In this document: positions 17,896 to 26,535 of the stretch, in pieces
How positions within the stretch are numbered: the stretch's first letter is position 1
How the letters are laid out: each line of letters opens with the position of its first letter
Assembly: GCA_027491155.1 (NCBI GenBank)
Contig: JAIXWR010000045.1
Span: 1-64,000, forward strand
Direction: 5' to 3'
Length of the DNA stretch: 64,000 nucleotides
Origin: Verrucomicrobiaceae bacterium
GTDB lineage: Bacteria; Verrucomicrobiota; Verrucomicrobiia; Verrucomicrobiales; Akkermansiaceae
Program-made: the position numbers and the translations under genes
The notes under the pieces: model-generated
Seen by the model: the letters and a program-made list of their open reading frames with translations, nothing else
Databases searched by the model: none
Told to the model about the DNA's origin: nothing

Positions 17896-17930
17896 GCCTC
17901 CGCGAGCTTGCAAGCCGCGGAGGCTTTTTT
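17896..17930 (+). terminator. Rho-independent terminator of the coiled-coil gene pair
   Basis: The stem GCCTCCGCG / CGCGGAGGC (one base offset by the loop AGCTTGCAAGC) is followed by six T residues. It lies 22 bp after the stop of the second coiled-coil gene and 13 bp before the next small gene. Confidence 0.9.
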
Positions 17931-17942
17931 ATGTTACCGCCC

Positions 17943-18125
17943 ATGCGCACCATCCTTGCCGCTGTCGTTCTCGCCGCCTTCCTTCCCTCCTGTGCGACGA
18001 AGGAGGAAGAAGTCCGCAAGCCGGCCGGTCCGGCTTCGGCCTCCAGGCAGCTTCCCTGGAACACGCCGGTGCCCGGCCAGGGTGGCGGTGCTTTCGGAGC
18101 CTTGCCGCAGCAGCCGCGTCGGTGA
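17943..18125 (+). CDS. small putative lipoprotein
   Basis: This 60-residue open frame begins MRTILAAVVLAAFLPSC. The segment is a short signal peptide with a lipobox-like LPSC, so Cys17 would become the lipidated residue. The mature part is polar and Pro/Gly/Gln-rich (ATKEEEVRKPAGPASA ...). No known domain is visible. It starts just after a terminator, so its promoter would have to overlap that region. An upstream in-frame ATG (17931) lies inside the terminator and is unlikely to be used. Confidence 0.55.
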   Translation: MRTILAAVVLAAFLPSCATKEEEVRKPAGPASASRQLPWNTPVPGQGGGAFGALPQQPRR

Positions 18126-18130
18126 TCGAT

Positions 18131-18290
18131 TGTAGCGGCGCGTCTAAGACCGCCGCTGACTGTAGCCGAAGCAAGGGAAGGGACGGTTTCAACCCATCCT
18201 GCGGAGGCACCTTGGGTTTGCTTCTTGGCAAACTGCGGCGGTCATCCTTCCCCGCCAAGGCTACGAAGGAAAGGCAGACACGCCGCTACA
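18131..18290. repeat. 160-bp palindrome-ended intergenic element, copy 1
   Basis: It begins TGTAGCGGCG and ends CGCCGCTACA, a perfect 10-base terminal inverted repeat. It is related along its length to the element at 43827-43987 (shared GTCT..GACCGCCG, TGCGGCGGTCATCC and GGCAGAC.CGCCGC). There is no coding capacity. The size and ends fit a non-autonomous MITE or REPIN-type repeat. Confidence 0.8.
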
Positions 18291-18300
18291 TTTTCCGGGC

Positions 18301-18741
18301 TTACCGGTGATACGGCTCGCCCTTCCGCAGGGTGGCCACCCGGTAGAGTTGCTCCAGCAGCACGACCAGCGCGAGCTCGTGCTGGAGGGTCAGCTTCGAT
18401 AGCGACCAGACCGCGTCGCAGGCGGCGCGGAGTTCCGGCGTGTGGCCGTCCGAGGCCCCGATGAGGAAACTCACCGCCTTGATGTCGCCGCGCATCTCGA
18501 GGGCGGCGAACTTGTCCGCCCAGGCCTGGGTGACCAGCGCCTCGCCGCGCTCGTCCATCGCGATGCGGAAGCTGCCGGCGGAGCGCTCCAGCAGGGCGGC
18601 GGAGACGCTTTCGGAGTCTCCGGCCTTGAGAAACTCCAGCTCGTAACTGCCGTAGCGGCCCAGGCGCTTCAGATACTCCTCCACGCCGCTCTTCGCATAG
18701 GCGAGGGCGGGCTTTCCGGCGACGAGGATGCGAATGCGCAC
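18301..18741 (-). CDS. rlmH: 23S rRNA pseudouridine-1915 N3-methyltransferase
   Basis: RlmH is a SPOUT methyltransferase that methylates a pseudouridine in helix 69 of 23S rRNA on the assembled 70S ribosome. The GTG start at 18741 gives a 146-residue protein beginning VRIRILVAGKPALAYAKSGV, close to the family N-terminus. An ATG 12 codons upstream (18777) is possible but adds a non-homologous stretch. The knot and AdoMet-binding signatures are SFLIGASDGHTPELRAACD and LSKLTLQHELALVVLLEQLY, and the family-defining C-terminus RKGEPYHR is intact. Confidence 0.95.
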   Translation of the reverse strand: MRIRILVAGKPALAYAKSGVEEYLKRLGRYGSYELEFLKAGDSESVSAALLERSAGSFRIAMDERGEALVTQAWADKFAALEMRGDIKAVSFLIGASDGHTPELRAACDAVWSLSKLTLQHELALVVLLEQLYRVATLRKGEPYHR

Positions 18742-18827
18742 GGCGGGAGCATCCGCGCCGGGCAAGCCTCCGGTCAACCCGCTTTCCGGCTTGTCGCGGG
18801 GAAGCCTTTCACGATGATCCGCTGCAG

Positions 18828-19133
18828 ATGAAATCCCTGCTTCCTTTGCCGATCCTGTTCGCCGCGTGTGCCCATCATGACTCCCACGGCGAAGCCGCCC
18901 ACGGCCGCAAGATGATGGGGTTGCTGGAGAAGTTCGACCGATTCGACTACAACGGCGACGGTAGCCTGACCCGCAAGGAGATCGAACTCGGCATCAAGGA
19001 AGCCTCGGTCGTGCAGATCGAACCGGCGGAACTCGACGCCATGATGAAGCATTACGACGTCAACAAGGACGGCAGGATCACCCGCTGGGAAGCCGAGCGG
19101 GTCATCGACCTGCCGGTGCCCGAAGCGCATTGA
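18828..19133 (+). CDS. EF-hand lipoprotein, small
   Basis: The 101-residue protein has a short signal segment with a lipobox-like LFAAC (Cys14), followed by a His-rich linker (AHHDSHGEAAHG). Two EF-hand loops follow: DYNGDGSLTRKE at about 44-55 and DVNKDGRITRWE at about 76-87. Both have the acidic positions 1, 3, 5 and 12 expected for calcium binding. It is probably an outer-membrane or periplasmic calcium-binding lipoprotein. It reads away from rlmH and converges on glyS. Confidence 0.8.
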   Translation: MKSLLPLPILFAACAHHDSHGEAAHGRKMMGLLEKFDRFDYNGDGSLTRKEIELGIKEASVVQIEPAELDAMMKHYDVNKDGRITRWEAERVIDLPVPEAH

Positions 19134-19145
19134 GACGGAAAGGAA

Positions 19146-19172
19146 AGGGCGCGACCCGTTTGGATCGCGCCC
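19146..19172 (-). terminator. probable terminator of glyS
   Basis: A perfect 8-bp stem GGGCGCGA / TCGCGCCC with an 11-base loop lies 29 bp beyond the glyS stop. On the reverse strand it is followed by CTTTCCTTTCC, a pyrimidine tract. It may also help end transcription of the convergent EF-hand gene. Confidence 0.65.
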
Positions 19173-19200
19173 TGACAAAAGACAACGCCGCGATTGCCGA

Positions 19201-20766
19201 CTACCTCACCCGGTCGAGCAACCACGCCAGCAGGGCATCGACCGGCAGGCGCTCCTGCTCCATCGAGTCGCGGTGGCGGATCGTGACGGTGCCCTTGTTG
19301 GCGGGATCGTTCTCGCCGAGGGTGTCGAAGTCGACGGTGATGCAGAAGGGCGTGCCGCATTCGTCCTGGCGGCGGTAGCGTTTCCCGACCGAGCCGCCGT
19401 CGTCGTAGAAGACGGTCATCCACGGCTGGAGCTTCTTCTGGATCTCCCTCGCGATGCGGACCTGCTCCTCGTTCTTCTTGAGCAGCGGGAAGATGCCGGC
19501 CTTGACCGGGGCCATGCGCGGGACGAAGCGCAGGACCTCGCGGGAGTCGTCCTTGCCCTTTTCATCGGTGAGCTTCTCCTCGTCGTAGGCCTCGCAGATC
19601 AGGGCGAGGATGGTGCGGTCGCAGCCGGCGGACGGCTCGACGACATGCGGCAGGAAGCGCTCCTTGGTCTCCTCGTCGAAGTACTCGAGCGGTTTGCCCG
19701 CGCCCTTCTGGTGCACGCCGAGGTCGTAGTCGGTGCGGTAGGCGACGCCTTCCAGCTCCTGGATGCCGAAGGGGAACTCGTATTCGATATCGTAGGTCTT
19801 CTTGGAGTAGAACGCGCGCTCGCCGTCCGGGACGTCGAGGATGTGCAGCTTCTCGCGCGGAATGCCGATCTCGCCGTAGAACTTGAGGCGCTCCTCCAGC
19901 CATTCGTCGGTCAGGCGCATGCCGTCTTCCGGGCGGCAGAAGTATTCGATCTCCATCTGCTCGAACTCGCGGCTGCGGAAGGTGTAGTTGCGCGGGTTGA
20001 TCTCGTTTCGGAAGGACTTGCCGACCTGGGCGATGCCGAAGGGCAGCTTGATGCGGTTGGAGTCGAGGACGTTCTTGTATTGCACGAAGATCGACTGCGC
20101 GGTCTCCGGGCGGAGGTAGGCGATCTGGTCGCCGGTCGCGCCGAAGTTCGTCTGGAGCATCAGGTTGAACTGGCGCGGCTCGGTGAGCAGGCCGCCGTTT
20201 TCCGGATTGAAGGAGGTGCTGCCGGTGACTTCCTCGCGGCGGTCTTCGGTCAGTTCGAGCTCCTTCGGGGAGATCTTCTTGTCCGGCATGTGGTCGGCGT
20301 AGAATTTCCGCGCCGTTTTGTGGGACTCGATCGGGTCCTTGCCCGGGGCCACGAGCACGGCGAAGGGCTTGTCGGACGACCAGCCGCTGGCCTCGTGCTT
20401 CGCGCCGGAGAAATAGACCGCGGTGCCGTCCTGGGCGGGGATCTGGTCGGCGCGGAGGCGGGCCTTGGAAAGGAGGCAGTCGCACATCGGGTCGCTGAAG
20501 CCGCCGACGTGGCCGGAGGAAACGAGGACCTGCTCCATCGTCAGGATCGCGCCGTCCATGCCGAGCACGTCGTCGCGTTCCTGGACGGTCTTGCGCCACC
20601 AGTAGTCCTTCAGGTTGCGCTTCAGCTCGGCGCCGAGCGGGCCGTAGTCCCAGCAGCCGTTGAGCCCGCCGTAGAGTTCGCCGGCTTGGAAGATGAAGCC
20701 GCGGCGTTTGCACAGGGAGACGATTTTCTCCATGCGGGCGGGGTCGGTGTGGTCCTTGTTGGCCAT
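19201..20766 (-). CDS. glyS: glycyl-tRNA synthetase, single-chain type
   Basis: This is the alpha2-type class II glycyl-tRNA synthetase (the GlyQS form, unrelated to the two-subunit enzyme of E. coli). The 521-residue protein begins MANKDHTDPARMEKIVSLCK. An upstream in-frame ATG at 20844 adds a Pro-rich stretch unlike the family. Signatures include RRGFIFQAGELYGGLNGCWDYGPLGAELK near the N-terminus, GKSFRNEINPRNYTFRSREFEQMEIEYF (motif 2), HVVEPSAGCDRTILALI (motif 3) and a C-terminal anticodon-binding domain (FYDDGGSVGKRYRRQDECGTPF). It ends facing a small EF-hand gene. Confidence 0.97.
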   Translation of the reverse strand: MANKDHTDPARMEKIVSLCKRRGFIFQAGELYGGLNGCWDYGPLGAELKRNLKDYWWRKTVQERDDVLGMDGAILTMEQVLVSSGHVGGFSDPMCDCLLSKARLRADQIPAQDGTAVYFSGAKHEASGWSSDKPFAVLVAPGKDPIESHKTARKFYADHMPDKKISPKELELTEDRREEVTGSTSFNPENGGLLTEPRQFNLMLQTNFGATGDQIAYLRPETAQSIFVQYKNVLDSNRIKLPFGIAQVGKSFRNEINPRNYTFRSREFEQMEIEYFCRPEDGMRLTDEWLEERLKFYGEIGIPREKLHILDVPDGERAFYSKKTYDIEYEFPFGIQELEGVAYRTDYDLGVHQKGAGKPLEYFDEETKERFLPHVVEPSAGCDRTILALICEAYDEEKLTDEKGKDDSREVLRFVPRMAPVKAGIFPLLKKNEEQVRIAREIQKKLQPWMTVFYDDGGSVGKRYRRQDECGTPFCITVDFDTLGENDPANKGTVTIRHRDSMEQERLPVDALLAWLLDRVR

Positions 20767-20927
20767 GTCTGGTGCGGGTTGGGGCGCGGATGGAATCAGG
20801 GCCGCGGGCGGGCGGCAAGGCGGGATTCGCAAGGGGCCGTTCACCGGGTGCGCGGAGCCGCCGGCCCGCAGAAGCGAGGGTAGGGCTACGAATGGCGATG
20901 CGGGCTGGAACGGGCGACGGGTGCGTG

Positions 20928-20960
20928 GGGACCGTTCTGCGGACTGAAGTCCGCGGTCCC
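20928..20960. repeat. palindromic intergenic repeat between glyS and lpxI
   Basis: The inverted repeat GGGACCG-TTCT-GCGGACT / AGTCCGCGGTCCC pairs almost completely, with a small bulge. It lies in the 210-bp gap between the lpxI stop and the glyS start, both on the reverse strand. The phrase '...GCGGACTGAAGTCCGCGGTC...' resembles the REP-like elements in this window in design but not in sequence. Confidence 0.65.
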
Positions 20961-20976
20961 GGTGGGGCCTGCGGCC

Positions 20977-21798
20977 TTACTCCTCGATCGCCTGGATGCT
21001 GATGCCGTGCTCGTGGCAGAGGCGAAACACGGTCTCGCGCTCTAGCAGGAGCGTCTTGCCGGCCTCGACCGCGATCGCCTTCACCCCGGCGCCGAGGCAG
21101 GTCTCGATGGTTTGCGGGCCGACGACCGGGACGTCGAAGCGGAAGTCTTGGTCGGGCTTGGAGACCTTCACCAGCATCACGTCCTTGCCGCGGCCGAGTT
21201 CGCCACCGCGGCGGATGCAGGCGTTGGTGCCTTCGAAGGCCTCGACCGCGAGCACGGTGCCGTGGCGGACCACGACGGTCTGGCCGATGTCGAGCCGGCT
21301 GGTTTCCTTGGCGATGCGGAAGCCGAACGCTGCGTCCTCGATCTGGCGCTTCTTCATCGCCGGGCCGCAGACGTGGCCGGCGGCGGGCAGGAGGTCCTCG
21401 AGGAAAGTCGTGGCGGGCAGCAGGTGGATGCCGTCCTTGGCCAGCTCCTCGCCGATCCCGCCGAAGAGCGACTCGGCGTTCCGCTCTTTCAGCCGCGCCA
21501 GCAGCATCAGCGTGCGAAGGTCGGGGCGCAGGTCGAAGAGGTTCTTCGGCGCGATCTGCCCGACCATGATCGCCTCGGTCGCCTTCTGGGATTTGAAGAA
21601 CTTGATCAGCTTGCCGAGCTGGCCGACGCGGAACCAGGCGGAGGCGTCGGTGAGATCGAGGAAGGACGCGGAGGTTTCGCCCTCGAAAGCGGCGGCGACC
21701 AGCCGGACATCGGGGCACTTGGCGCGTGCGGCGCGGGCGAAGGTTTCCGGGTAAACCCCGTTGCCCGCGATGATGCCGATGATCCGTGTGTCCGCCAT
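20977..21798 (-). CDS. lpxI: UDP-2,3-diacylglucosamine pyrophosphatase, LpxI type
   Basis: LpxI (formerly DUF1009) cleaves UDP-2,3-diacylglucosamine to lipid X and UMP in the fourth step of lipid A synthesis; it is an unrelated substitute for LpxH. The 273-residue length is typical. The N-terminal domain starts TRIIGIIAGNGVYPETFARA. The family-typical segments GQLGKLIKFFKSQKATEAIM, RLDIGQTVVVRHGTVLAVEA, EGTNACIRRGGELGRG and FDVPVVGPQTIETCLGAG are all present. Together with lpxA at 31.5 kb it indicates a lipid A-containing outer membrane. Confidence 0.95.
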   Translation of the reverse strand: MADTRIIGIIAGNGVYPETFARAARAKCPDVRLVAAAFEGETSASFLDLTDASAWFRVGQLGKLIKFFKSQKATEAIMVGQIAPKNLFDLRPDLRTLMLLARLKERNAESLFGGIGEELAKDGIHLLPATTFLEDLLPAAGHVCGPAMKKRQIEDAAFGFRIAKETSRLDIGQTVVVRHGTVLAVEAFEGTNACIRRGGELGRGKDVMLVKVSKPDQDFRFDVPVVGPQTIETCLGAGVKAIAVEAGKTLLLERETVFRLCHEHGISIQAIEE

Positions 21799-21875
21799 GC
21801 TGATGTTCTGGGGAAATCCTTTCGCGAGCCAATCAAGTCGTTAATGGTAGGTTTGCCGCGAGCTCTCAGTGACCA

Positions 21876-22259
21876 TCAGACGGGCGATTTCTCCTTGCGG
21901 GATGTGATGACGTAAGCGTGCTTGATCTTGAGGCCATTGAAGGAGCTGTCTCTGACTTCCACCATCCCGTGTTCCACGCTAGCCAGCATGTTCACCGCCG
22001 CGAGCGTAGATGCGGCTTTCTCGACAATCACGATCCTGGACAATTTTGCCAATTCTTCCGGTGTGGCCACGGATTGGAGCTTCGATGCGATGCGACGGAG
22101 GGCGCGTCCTTTGTTGGCTTCGACCCAAGGAGCAGAAACAAGAAGATCCCAATACTCGGCCGGCTCATCCCGAAGAAAGAGCGCGAAAAGGAGAAACGGC
22201 CCCTCCTCTGTCGAAAGGTCGCGCTCCACAAGCCTCATTTTCTCGGCAAAGGAATTCAT
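21876..22259 (-). CDS. unknown partner of the HEPN protein
   Basis: The 127-residue protein begins MNSFAEKMRLVERDLSTEEG. Its ATG overlaps the TGA of the HEPN gene by 4 bp (ATGA), so the two are almost certainly translated together. It looks mostly alpha-helical at the start (GPFLLFALFLRDEPAEYWDLL) and mixed later (SRIVIVEKAASTLAAVNMLA). No catalytic motif or known domain is visible. The start was chosen because the frame upstream lies inside the HEPN gene. With the HEPN gene it forms a compact two-gene cassette beside a tRNA gene, an arrangement seen for toxin-antitoxin-like modules, but that role is only inferred. Confidence 0.75.
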   Translation of the reverse strand: MNSFAEKMRLVERDLSTEEGPFLLFALFLRDEPAEYWDLLVSAPWVEANKGRALRRIASKLQSVATPEELAKLSRIVIVEKAASTLAAVNMLASVEHGMVEVRDSSFNGLKIKHAYVITSRKEKSPV

Positions 22260-22651
22260 AGTTTTTTCAAAAGGAGGCGTGTTGATTCGATCATCAGCTC
22301 CGCGTCCTGCTGGTTTGTCGAGCCGATGAGGCTGTAGCGATCCTCGGGCCTCCAGGCGAGAACCGCCGACCATTCGGCAAGGTATCGAGCTTTTACCATA
22401 GCGGCTCGACCTGAAAGTTTCAAGAGCATCTCAAGGTCGTGCACCTTAAAGGAAGCTAGGCCGCTGAATTCCGATCCCGTCTCCGGATAGCCCGGCCACT
22501 TCAACGTTTTACAAATGCGGGCCTTAAGCGCGAGTTCGATGGCGTAGCCGCAAAGGTAGGACGCGCCGTCGTACCGCTTTGCCGAATGCAGGACTTCAGC
22601 ATCCTTCAAACGGGCGGCCGCAATTCTGAGTATTTCCTGCGTGAGGAGCAT
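22256..22651 (-). CDS. HEPN-domain protein
   Basis: The 131-residue helical protein resembles HEPN-domain proteins (related to nucleotidyltransferase-binding and RNase toxins). Visible features are ILRIAAARLKDAEVLHSAKR, then the characteristic helix YLCGYAIELALKARI, then KVHDLEMLLKLSG. The canonical R-x4-6-H RNase motif is not evident, so it may be a binding-type rather than a catalytic HEPN. Base composition is lower in GC than the neighbouring genes. The gene begins 39 bp beyond the 3' end of tRNA-Leu on the same strand, a position typical for acquired DNA, although no integrase is present. Confidence 0.75.
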   Translation of the reverse strand: MLLTQEILRIAAARLKDAEVLHSAKRYDGASYLCGYAIELALKARICKTLKWPGYPETGSEFSGLASFKVHDLEMLLKLSGRAAMVKARYLAEWSAVLAWRPEDRYSLIGSTNQQDAELMIESTRLLLKKL

Positions 22652-22689
22652 TCAGTGGTTTAGCTGCCTAAAGTTGAAAACACCGAAAA

Positions 22690-22769
22690 TAGCGGCTGTG
22701 GGACTCGAACCCACACTCGTTAGAACTCGATTTTGAGTCGAGCGCGTCTACCGATTCCGCCAAGCCGCC
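22690..22769 (-). tRNA. tRNA-Leu (anticodon CAA)
   Basis: On the reverse strand the sequence folds as a class II tRNA. The acceptor stem is GGCGGCT / AGCCGCT, with a G-U closing pair. The D-arm is GCG...CGC containing GGTAGA. The anticodon stem CTCGA / TCGAG encloses the loop CTCAAAA (anticodon CAA at 22733-22735), followed by an extended variable region. The T-arm is GTGGG-TTCGAGT-CCCAC. The discriminator base is A, as required for leucine. CCA is not encoded. Confidence 0.95.
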
Positions 22770-22914
22770 GTTCGGTGTGGGGGGATGTAAAGGGCCGCCT
22801 CCCCGGCAGGCAAGCGACAAGTCGCGTCCGGCGGGAAAAGAGGTGCCTCGCCCCGGCGAGCCCGGATTCTCCCCCCAGATCACCCGGGTTCCGACCCGGG
22901 ACGAAGCAGCGGAA

Positions 22915-25900
22915 CTATCGCAGTTCCTGCGGCCGGGGCAACACCGATCCATGCCGGTGCAATGTTTCCGAGACGGCTTGCTCCCGAAAATGGGCCGGAA
23001 CTTCGATTTCACCCGACAAAACCGGCCGGTGATCGACCAGTCGGATCCCGGCGTCGATGGCCGCGGCGATCAGTTCCCGGCCGGTTCCCGGTGCTCGCAA
23101 CAGGCTGCAGCCGCTCGCGGGAAGGCGGCGGACCAGGCTCTCTTCGTTTTCGTTCCGCATTGCGATCCCGGACGCCGCGAAATGCCGGCCGGGCGGGAGG
23201 GAAAGCTCGACGGGCGATCCGGCGGCGCGGGACGCGAGGAGAAGTCGCGCGATCTCCGCGTCGGAAAGTCCTTCGCCGGCACGGATCAGGCAGCGGCCGA
23301 TGGGGCGATAGCGGAAGACGTTCGACTCGCAGGCAAGTCCCGACGGGTCGTGGCTGCGGGCGAACTCGTGCTCCATCCACCAGGCGTCGCTGCCCGCGGC
23401 GGCCGTGAGGCGCTCCACTTCGGCCGGCGGGAGGAATGCGGCGAAGGATTCCAGCAGGGCTGCGACTTCGGATGAAAGCGGGGCCCGGAGTTGCGGCAGG
23501 CCCATGTCGTGCCACGTGGCGAAAAGGGCACAGTAGTTCGGGCCGCCGGCCTTGGCGCCGGGGCCGAAGCAGGAGCGCTTCCAACCGCCGAAGGGCTGGC
23601 GCTGGACGATGGCACCGGTGATCGGGCGGTTGATGTAGGCGTTGCCGACTTCCACGCGTTCGCGCCATTCGTCGATCTCCGCCGGATCGAGCGCGTGGAT
23701 GCCGCCGGTCAGGCCGAACTCCGAGTCGTTCTGGATGCGGATCGCGTGGTCGAGGTCGCTCGCGCGGACCAGCCCGAGCACCGGGCCGAAGCACTCGGTG
23801 CGGCGGAACCAGCTTTCGGGCGTGACGCCGAGCTTGATGCCGGGGGACCAGAGGCAGGGATTGCCGTCGATCATGCGGGGTTCGAGCAGCCATTCCTCGC
23901 CGGGATCGAGGTTGGTCAGGGCGCGGTGCAGCGCTTCGCCGGGTTCGCGGATGACCGGGGTGACGATCGAGTCGTAGTCCCAGGACGGCCCTGCTTTCAG
24001 CGACGCGGCGGCATCGCGCAGGCGGCGGCGGAAGCCCGGGTCGTCGTAAAGCTCGGCCTCGACAATCGCGAGCGAGGCGGCCGAGCACTTCTGGCCGGCG
24101 TGGCCGAAGGCGCTCTTCACCAGGTCCTTCACCGCGAGGTCGGGGTCGGCGGACGCGGTGATGACCAGCGCGTTCTTGCCGGAGGTTTCGGCGTAGAGGC
24201 GCAGCTCCGGCTTCCAGGAAAGGAACATCCGGGCGGTCTCATAGGCACCGGTGAGAACGACCGCGCCGATCCGCGGGTCGGTGACCAGCGAGCGGCCGAT
24301 CTCGTTGTCGGGGCAGGGGAGGAATTGCAGGACGTCACGGGGAATTCCGGCGTCCCACAGCGAGTTCGCCATGACCCAGGCGGTGAGCACGGTCTCCGGC
24401 GCGGGCTTGAGGATGACGGTGTTGCCGGCGGCCAGCGCGGCGAGGATGCCGCCGCAGGGGATGGCGTGCGGGAAATTCCACGGCGGGGTGATCAGCACGG
24501 TGCCGAGCGGTTCGCAGGCGACGCCGTCGAAAGTGCCTTCGCGGAGAAAACTACGGGCATAGTAGTCGGCGAAATCGACCGCCTCGCTGAGTTCCGCGTC
24601 GGCCTCGATCACCGACTTGCCGGCGTCGAGCACCATCGCCGCGATCGCGTCGCCGCGGCTGGCGGCGATCGACGAGGCGCAGCGGGCGATGAGAGCGGCG
24701 CGGCCTTCGAAGCCGGCGGCTTTCCATGCATCTCGGGCGGCGACGGCGGCTTGCAGGGCGCGCTCGACCTGCTCCGGTCCGGCGAGGGCGTGGCGGTAGG
24801 CGACGTGGCCGGGGCGGGAAGGATCGCTGGCGACCGCCTCCGAGGCACCGGGCATCGTTTCGCCGCCGATCTGCAAGGGGACGAAGGCGACCTCGCCGCG
24901 GCGCAAGGCATCGACCTTCGAGCGGATCCAGCGGACGTTGTGCGGCAGCGACCAGTCGGTGTCGGGTTCGTTGTGGAAGGGCGCGTCGAGCGGGTGCGGC
25001 GGGCGGGATTCGGTGCTGCGATCCTGGACACGGCGCGGGCCGGAGGAGGTCGTGTCGATGGCGGCGCAGGCGTTCAGGAAGCGCTGCTTCTGGTGCTCCC
25101 AGGCGGCATCGCCGGGTGCCATCCCGAAGAGGTCGTGCAGGAAATTCTCCGGCGAGGTGTTCTCGTCGAGCCGCCGCACGAGGTAGGCGATGGCGCTGTG
25201 GAAATCCTCGCGCTTCACCACCGGGGCGTAGAGCAGCAGGCCTTCCGCCGCGTCGCGGACGGTGCGCGCCTGGTGGTTGGCCATGCCTTCGAGCATCTCG
25301 AACTCGACCCGCTCCCCGACGCCCTCGCGGGCCCGCAGCAGCAGGCCGTAGGCGATGTCGAAGAGGTTGTGGCTCGCCACGCCGAGCCGCACCGCGCGGG
25401 CGTTCTCCGGCTTGCAGCCCTCGTGGAGCATCCGCTTGAAGTTCGCATCGACCTCGGCCTTCGAGCCGTAGGGCGCGAGCGGCCAGTCGTGGATCTCCGC
25501 GTCGACTTTTTCCATCGCGAGGTTGGCGCCCTTGACGATGCGGATCTTGATCCCCGCGCCGCCGGCATCGACGCGGCGGAGCGCCCAGGCGTTCAGTTCC
25601 TTTTGCACCGGCCAGGCGTCGGGCAGGTAGGCTTGGAGCACGATGCCGGCCTCGAGCCGGTGGAACTCCGGTTCCTCTAGTACTTCACGGAAGGCGCTGC
25701 AGGTCAGGCGAAGGTCGCGGTATTCCTCCATGTCGAGGTTCACGAACTTCACCGGCGAGCTTTTCATCGCGGCGCGGTAAAGCAGGCGCAGTCGCTCCTT
25801 GACCGCGGCCAGCGTCTCGTCGAGGGCGACCAGGTGGATCTGGCTGAAGATGGCGGAAATTTTCACCGAGATGTAGTCGGTGTCCGGATCGGCGAGCCGC

Positions 25901-26442
25901 GCGAGGTTGGCTTCCAGCCGGTGGCGGGCTTCCTCCTCGCCGAGCACCGCCTCGCCGAGCTGGTTGAGGTTCATCCGCATGCCCGCAGCGCGGCGGCGGA
26001 CCAGGTGCTTGCGGAGTTTGTTTTCTTCGGCAGGCAGGATGACCGACGCGCTTTCCTGGCGCATCTTTTCCGCGACCAGCGGCATCACGATCTCCGGCGC
26101 GGCGGCGGAGGCGATCCCGCCGACCCGCATGGCGACCCGGGCGGGGAGCGGCAGATAGACCGGCACGCCGTAGTCTTCGACCAGGTCGCGGAAGCGCTTC
26201 GCCTCGCGGGCTGCGGTCGGGGCGCGGAAGACCTGGTCGGCCATCGCGAAGGTGAAGGCCTTGCCCGGGGCATCGTGCATCATCGCCGCCATCTGGCGCG
26301 CCTGCAGCCTTTCGCCGAGCCGTTGCCCGCGGGTGGCCTCGTCCAGCAGTTCGGCCGCGAGGCCGAGCGCTTCGTGAGCCAGCGCGTCGTCGTCCGGGCG
26401 GATTTGGCGGCAGCGGTCGATGCGGTCCTTGGCGGAAGTCAT
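22915..26442 (-). CDS. putA: bifunctional proline dehydrogenase / glutamate-semialdehyde dehydrogenase
   Basis: PutA oxidises proline to glutamate in two steps (FAD-dependent proline dehydrogenase, then NAD-dependent dehydrogenation of glutamate semialdehyde), with intermediate channelling. The protein has 1175 residues from MTSAKDRIDRCRQIRPDD. It lacks the N-terminal ribbon-helix-helix repressor domain of E. coli PutA. The dehydrogenase barrel lies at about 60-420 (LNLDMEEYRDLRLTC-type motif; RIVKGANLAMEKV; VASHNLFDIAYGLLL). The aldehyde dehydrogenase domain lies at about 485-965 with Cys786 in GHAGQKCSAASLA and the segment LYAETSGKNALVIT. The C-terminal domain (about 985-1175) is the structural cap of long-form PutA. 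The upstream ATG at 26505 is unlikely. Confidence 0.97.
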   Translation of the reverse strand: MTSAKDRIDRCRQIRPDDDALAHEALGLAAELLDEATRGQRLGERLQARQMAAMMHDAPGKAFTFAMADQVFRAPTAAREAKRFRDLVEDYGVPVYLPLPARVAMRVGGIASAAAPEIVMPLVAEKMRQESASVILPAEENKLRKHLVRRRAAGMRMNLNQLGEAVLGEEEARHRLEANLARLADPDTDYISVKISAIFSQIHLVALDETLAAVKERLRLLYRAAMKSSPVKFVNLDMEEYRDLRLTCSAFREVLEEPEFHRLEAGIVLQAYLPDAWPVQKELNAWALRRVDAGGAGIKIRIVKGANLAMEKVDAEIHDWPLAPYGSKAEVDANFKRMLHEGCKPENARAVRLGVASHNLFDIAYGLLLRAREGVGERVEFEMLEGMANHQARTVRDAAEGLLLYAPVVKREDFHSAIAYLVRRLDENTSPENFLHDLFGMAPGDAAWEHQKQRFLNACAAIDTTSSGPRRVQDRSTESRPPHPLDAPFHNEPDTDWSLPHNVRWIRSKVDALRRGEVAFVPLQIGGETMPGASEAVASDPSRPGHVAYRHALAGPEQVERALQAAVAARDAWKAAGFEGRAALIARCASSIAASRGDAIAAMVLDAGKSVIEADAELSEAVDFADYYARSFLREGTFDGVACEPLGTVLITPPWNFPHAIPCGGILAALAAGNTVILKPAPETVLTAWVMANSLWDAGIPRDVLQFLPCPDNEIGRSLVTDPRIGAVVLTGAYETARMFLSWKPELRLYAETSGKNALVITASADPDLAVKDLVKSAFGHAGQKCSAASLAIVEAELYDDPGFRRRLRDAAASLKAGPSWDYDSIVTPVIREPGEALHRALTNLDPGEEWLLEPRMIDGNPCLWSPGIKLGVTPESWFRRTECFGPVLGLVRASDLDHAIRIQNDSEFGLTGGIHALDPAEIDEWRERVEVGNAYINRPITGAIVQRQPFGGWKRSCFGPGAKAGGPNYCALFATWHDMGLPQLRAPLSSEVAALLESFAAFLPPAEVERLTAAAGSDAWWMEHEFARSHDPSGLACESNVFRYRPIGRCLIRAGEGLSDAEIARLLLASRAAGSPVELSLPPGRHFAASGIAMRNENEESLVRRLPASGCSLLRAPGTGRELIAAAIDAGIRLVDHRPVLSGEIEVPAHFREQAVSETLHRHGSVLPRPQELR

Positions 26443-26535
26443 AGCCCTCACTTTAGCACGGGCGTCTTGACCGATTGGGACATGCCCCTCGGGGCGAGGG
26501 GCCAATTCGAGCGGTATCCGGGCGTCGCCGCTCCA

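Noticed and set aside
22652-22914. integrative element attachment site at tRNA-Leu
   Set aside because: No integrase gene and no repeat of the tRNA 3' end was found near 21799-21875, so I call only a possible island position, not an att site.
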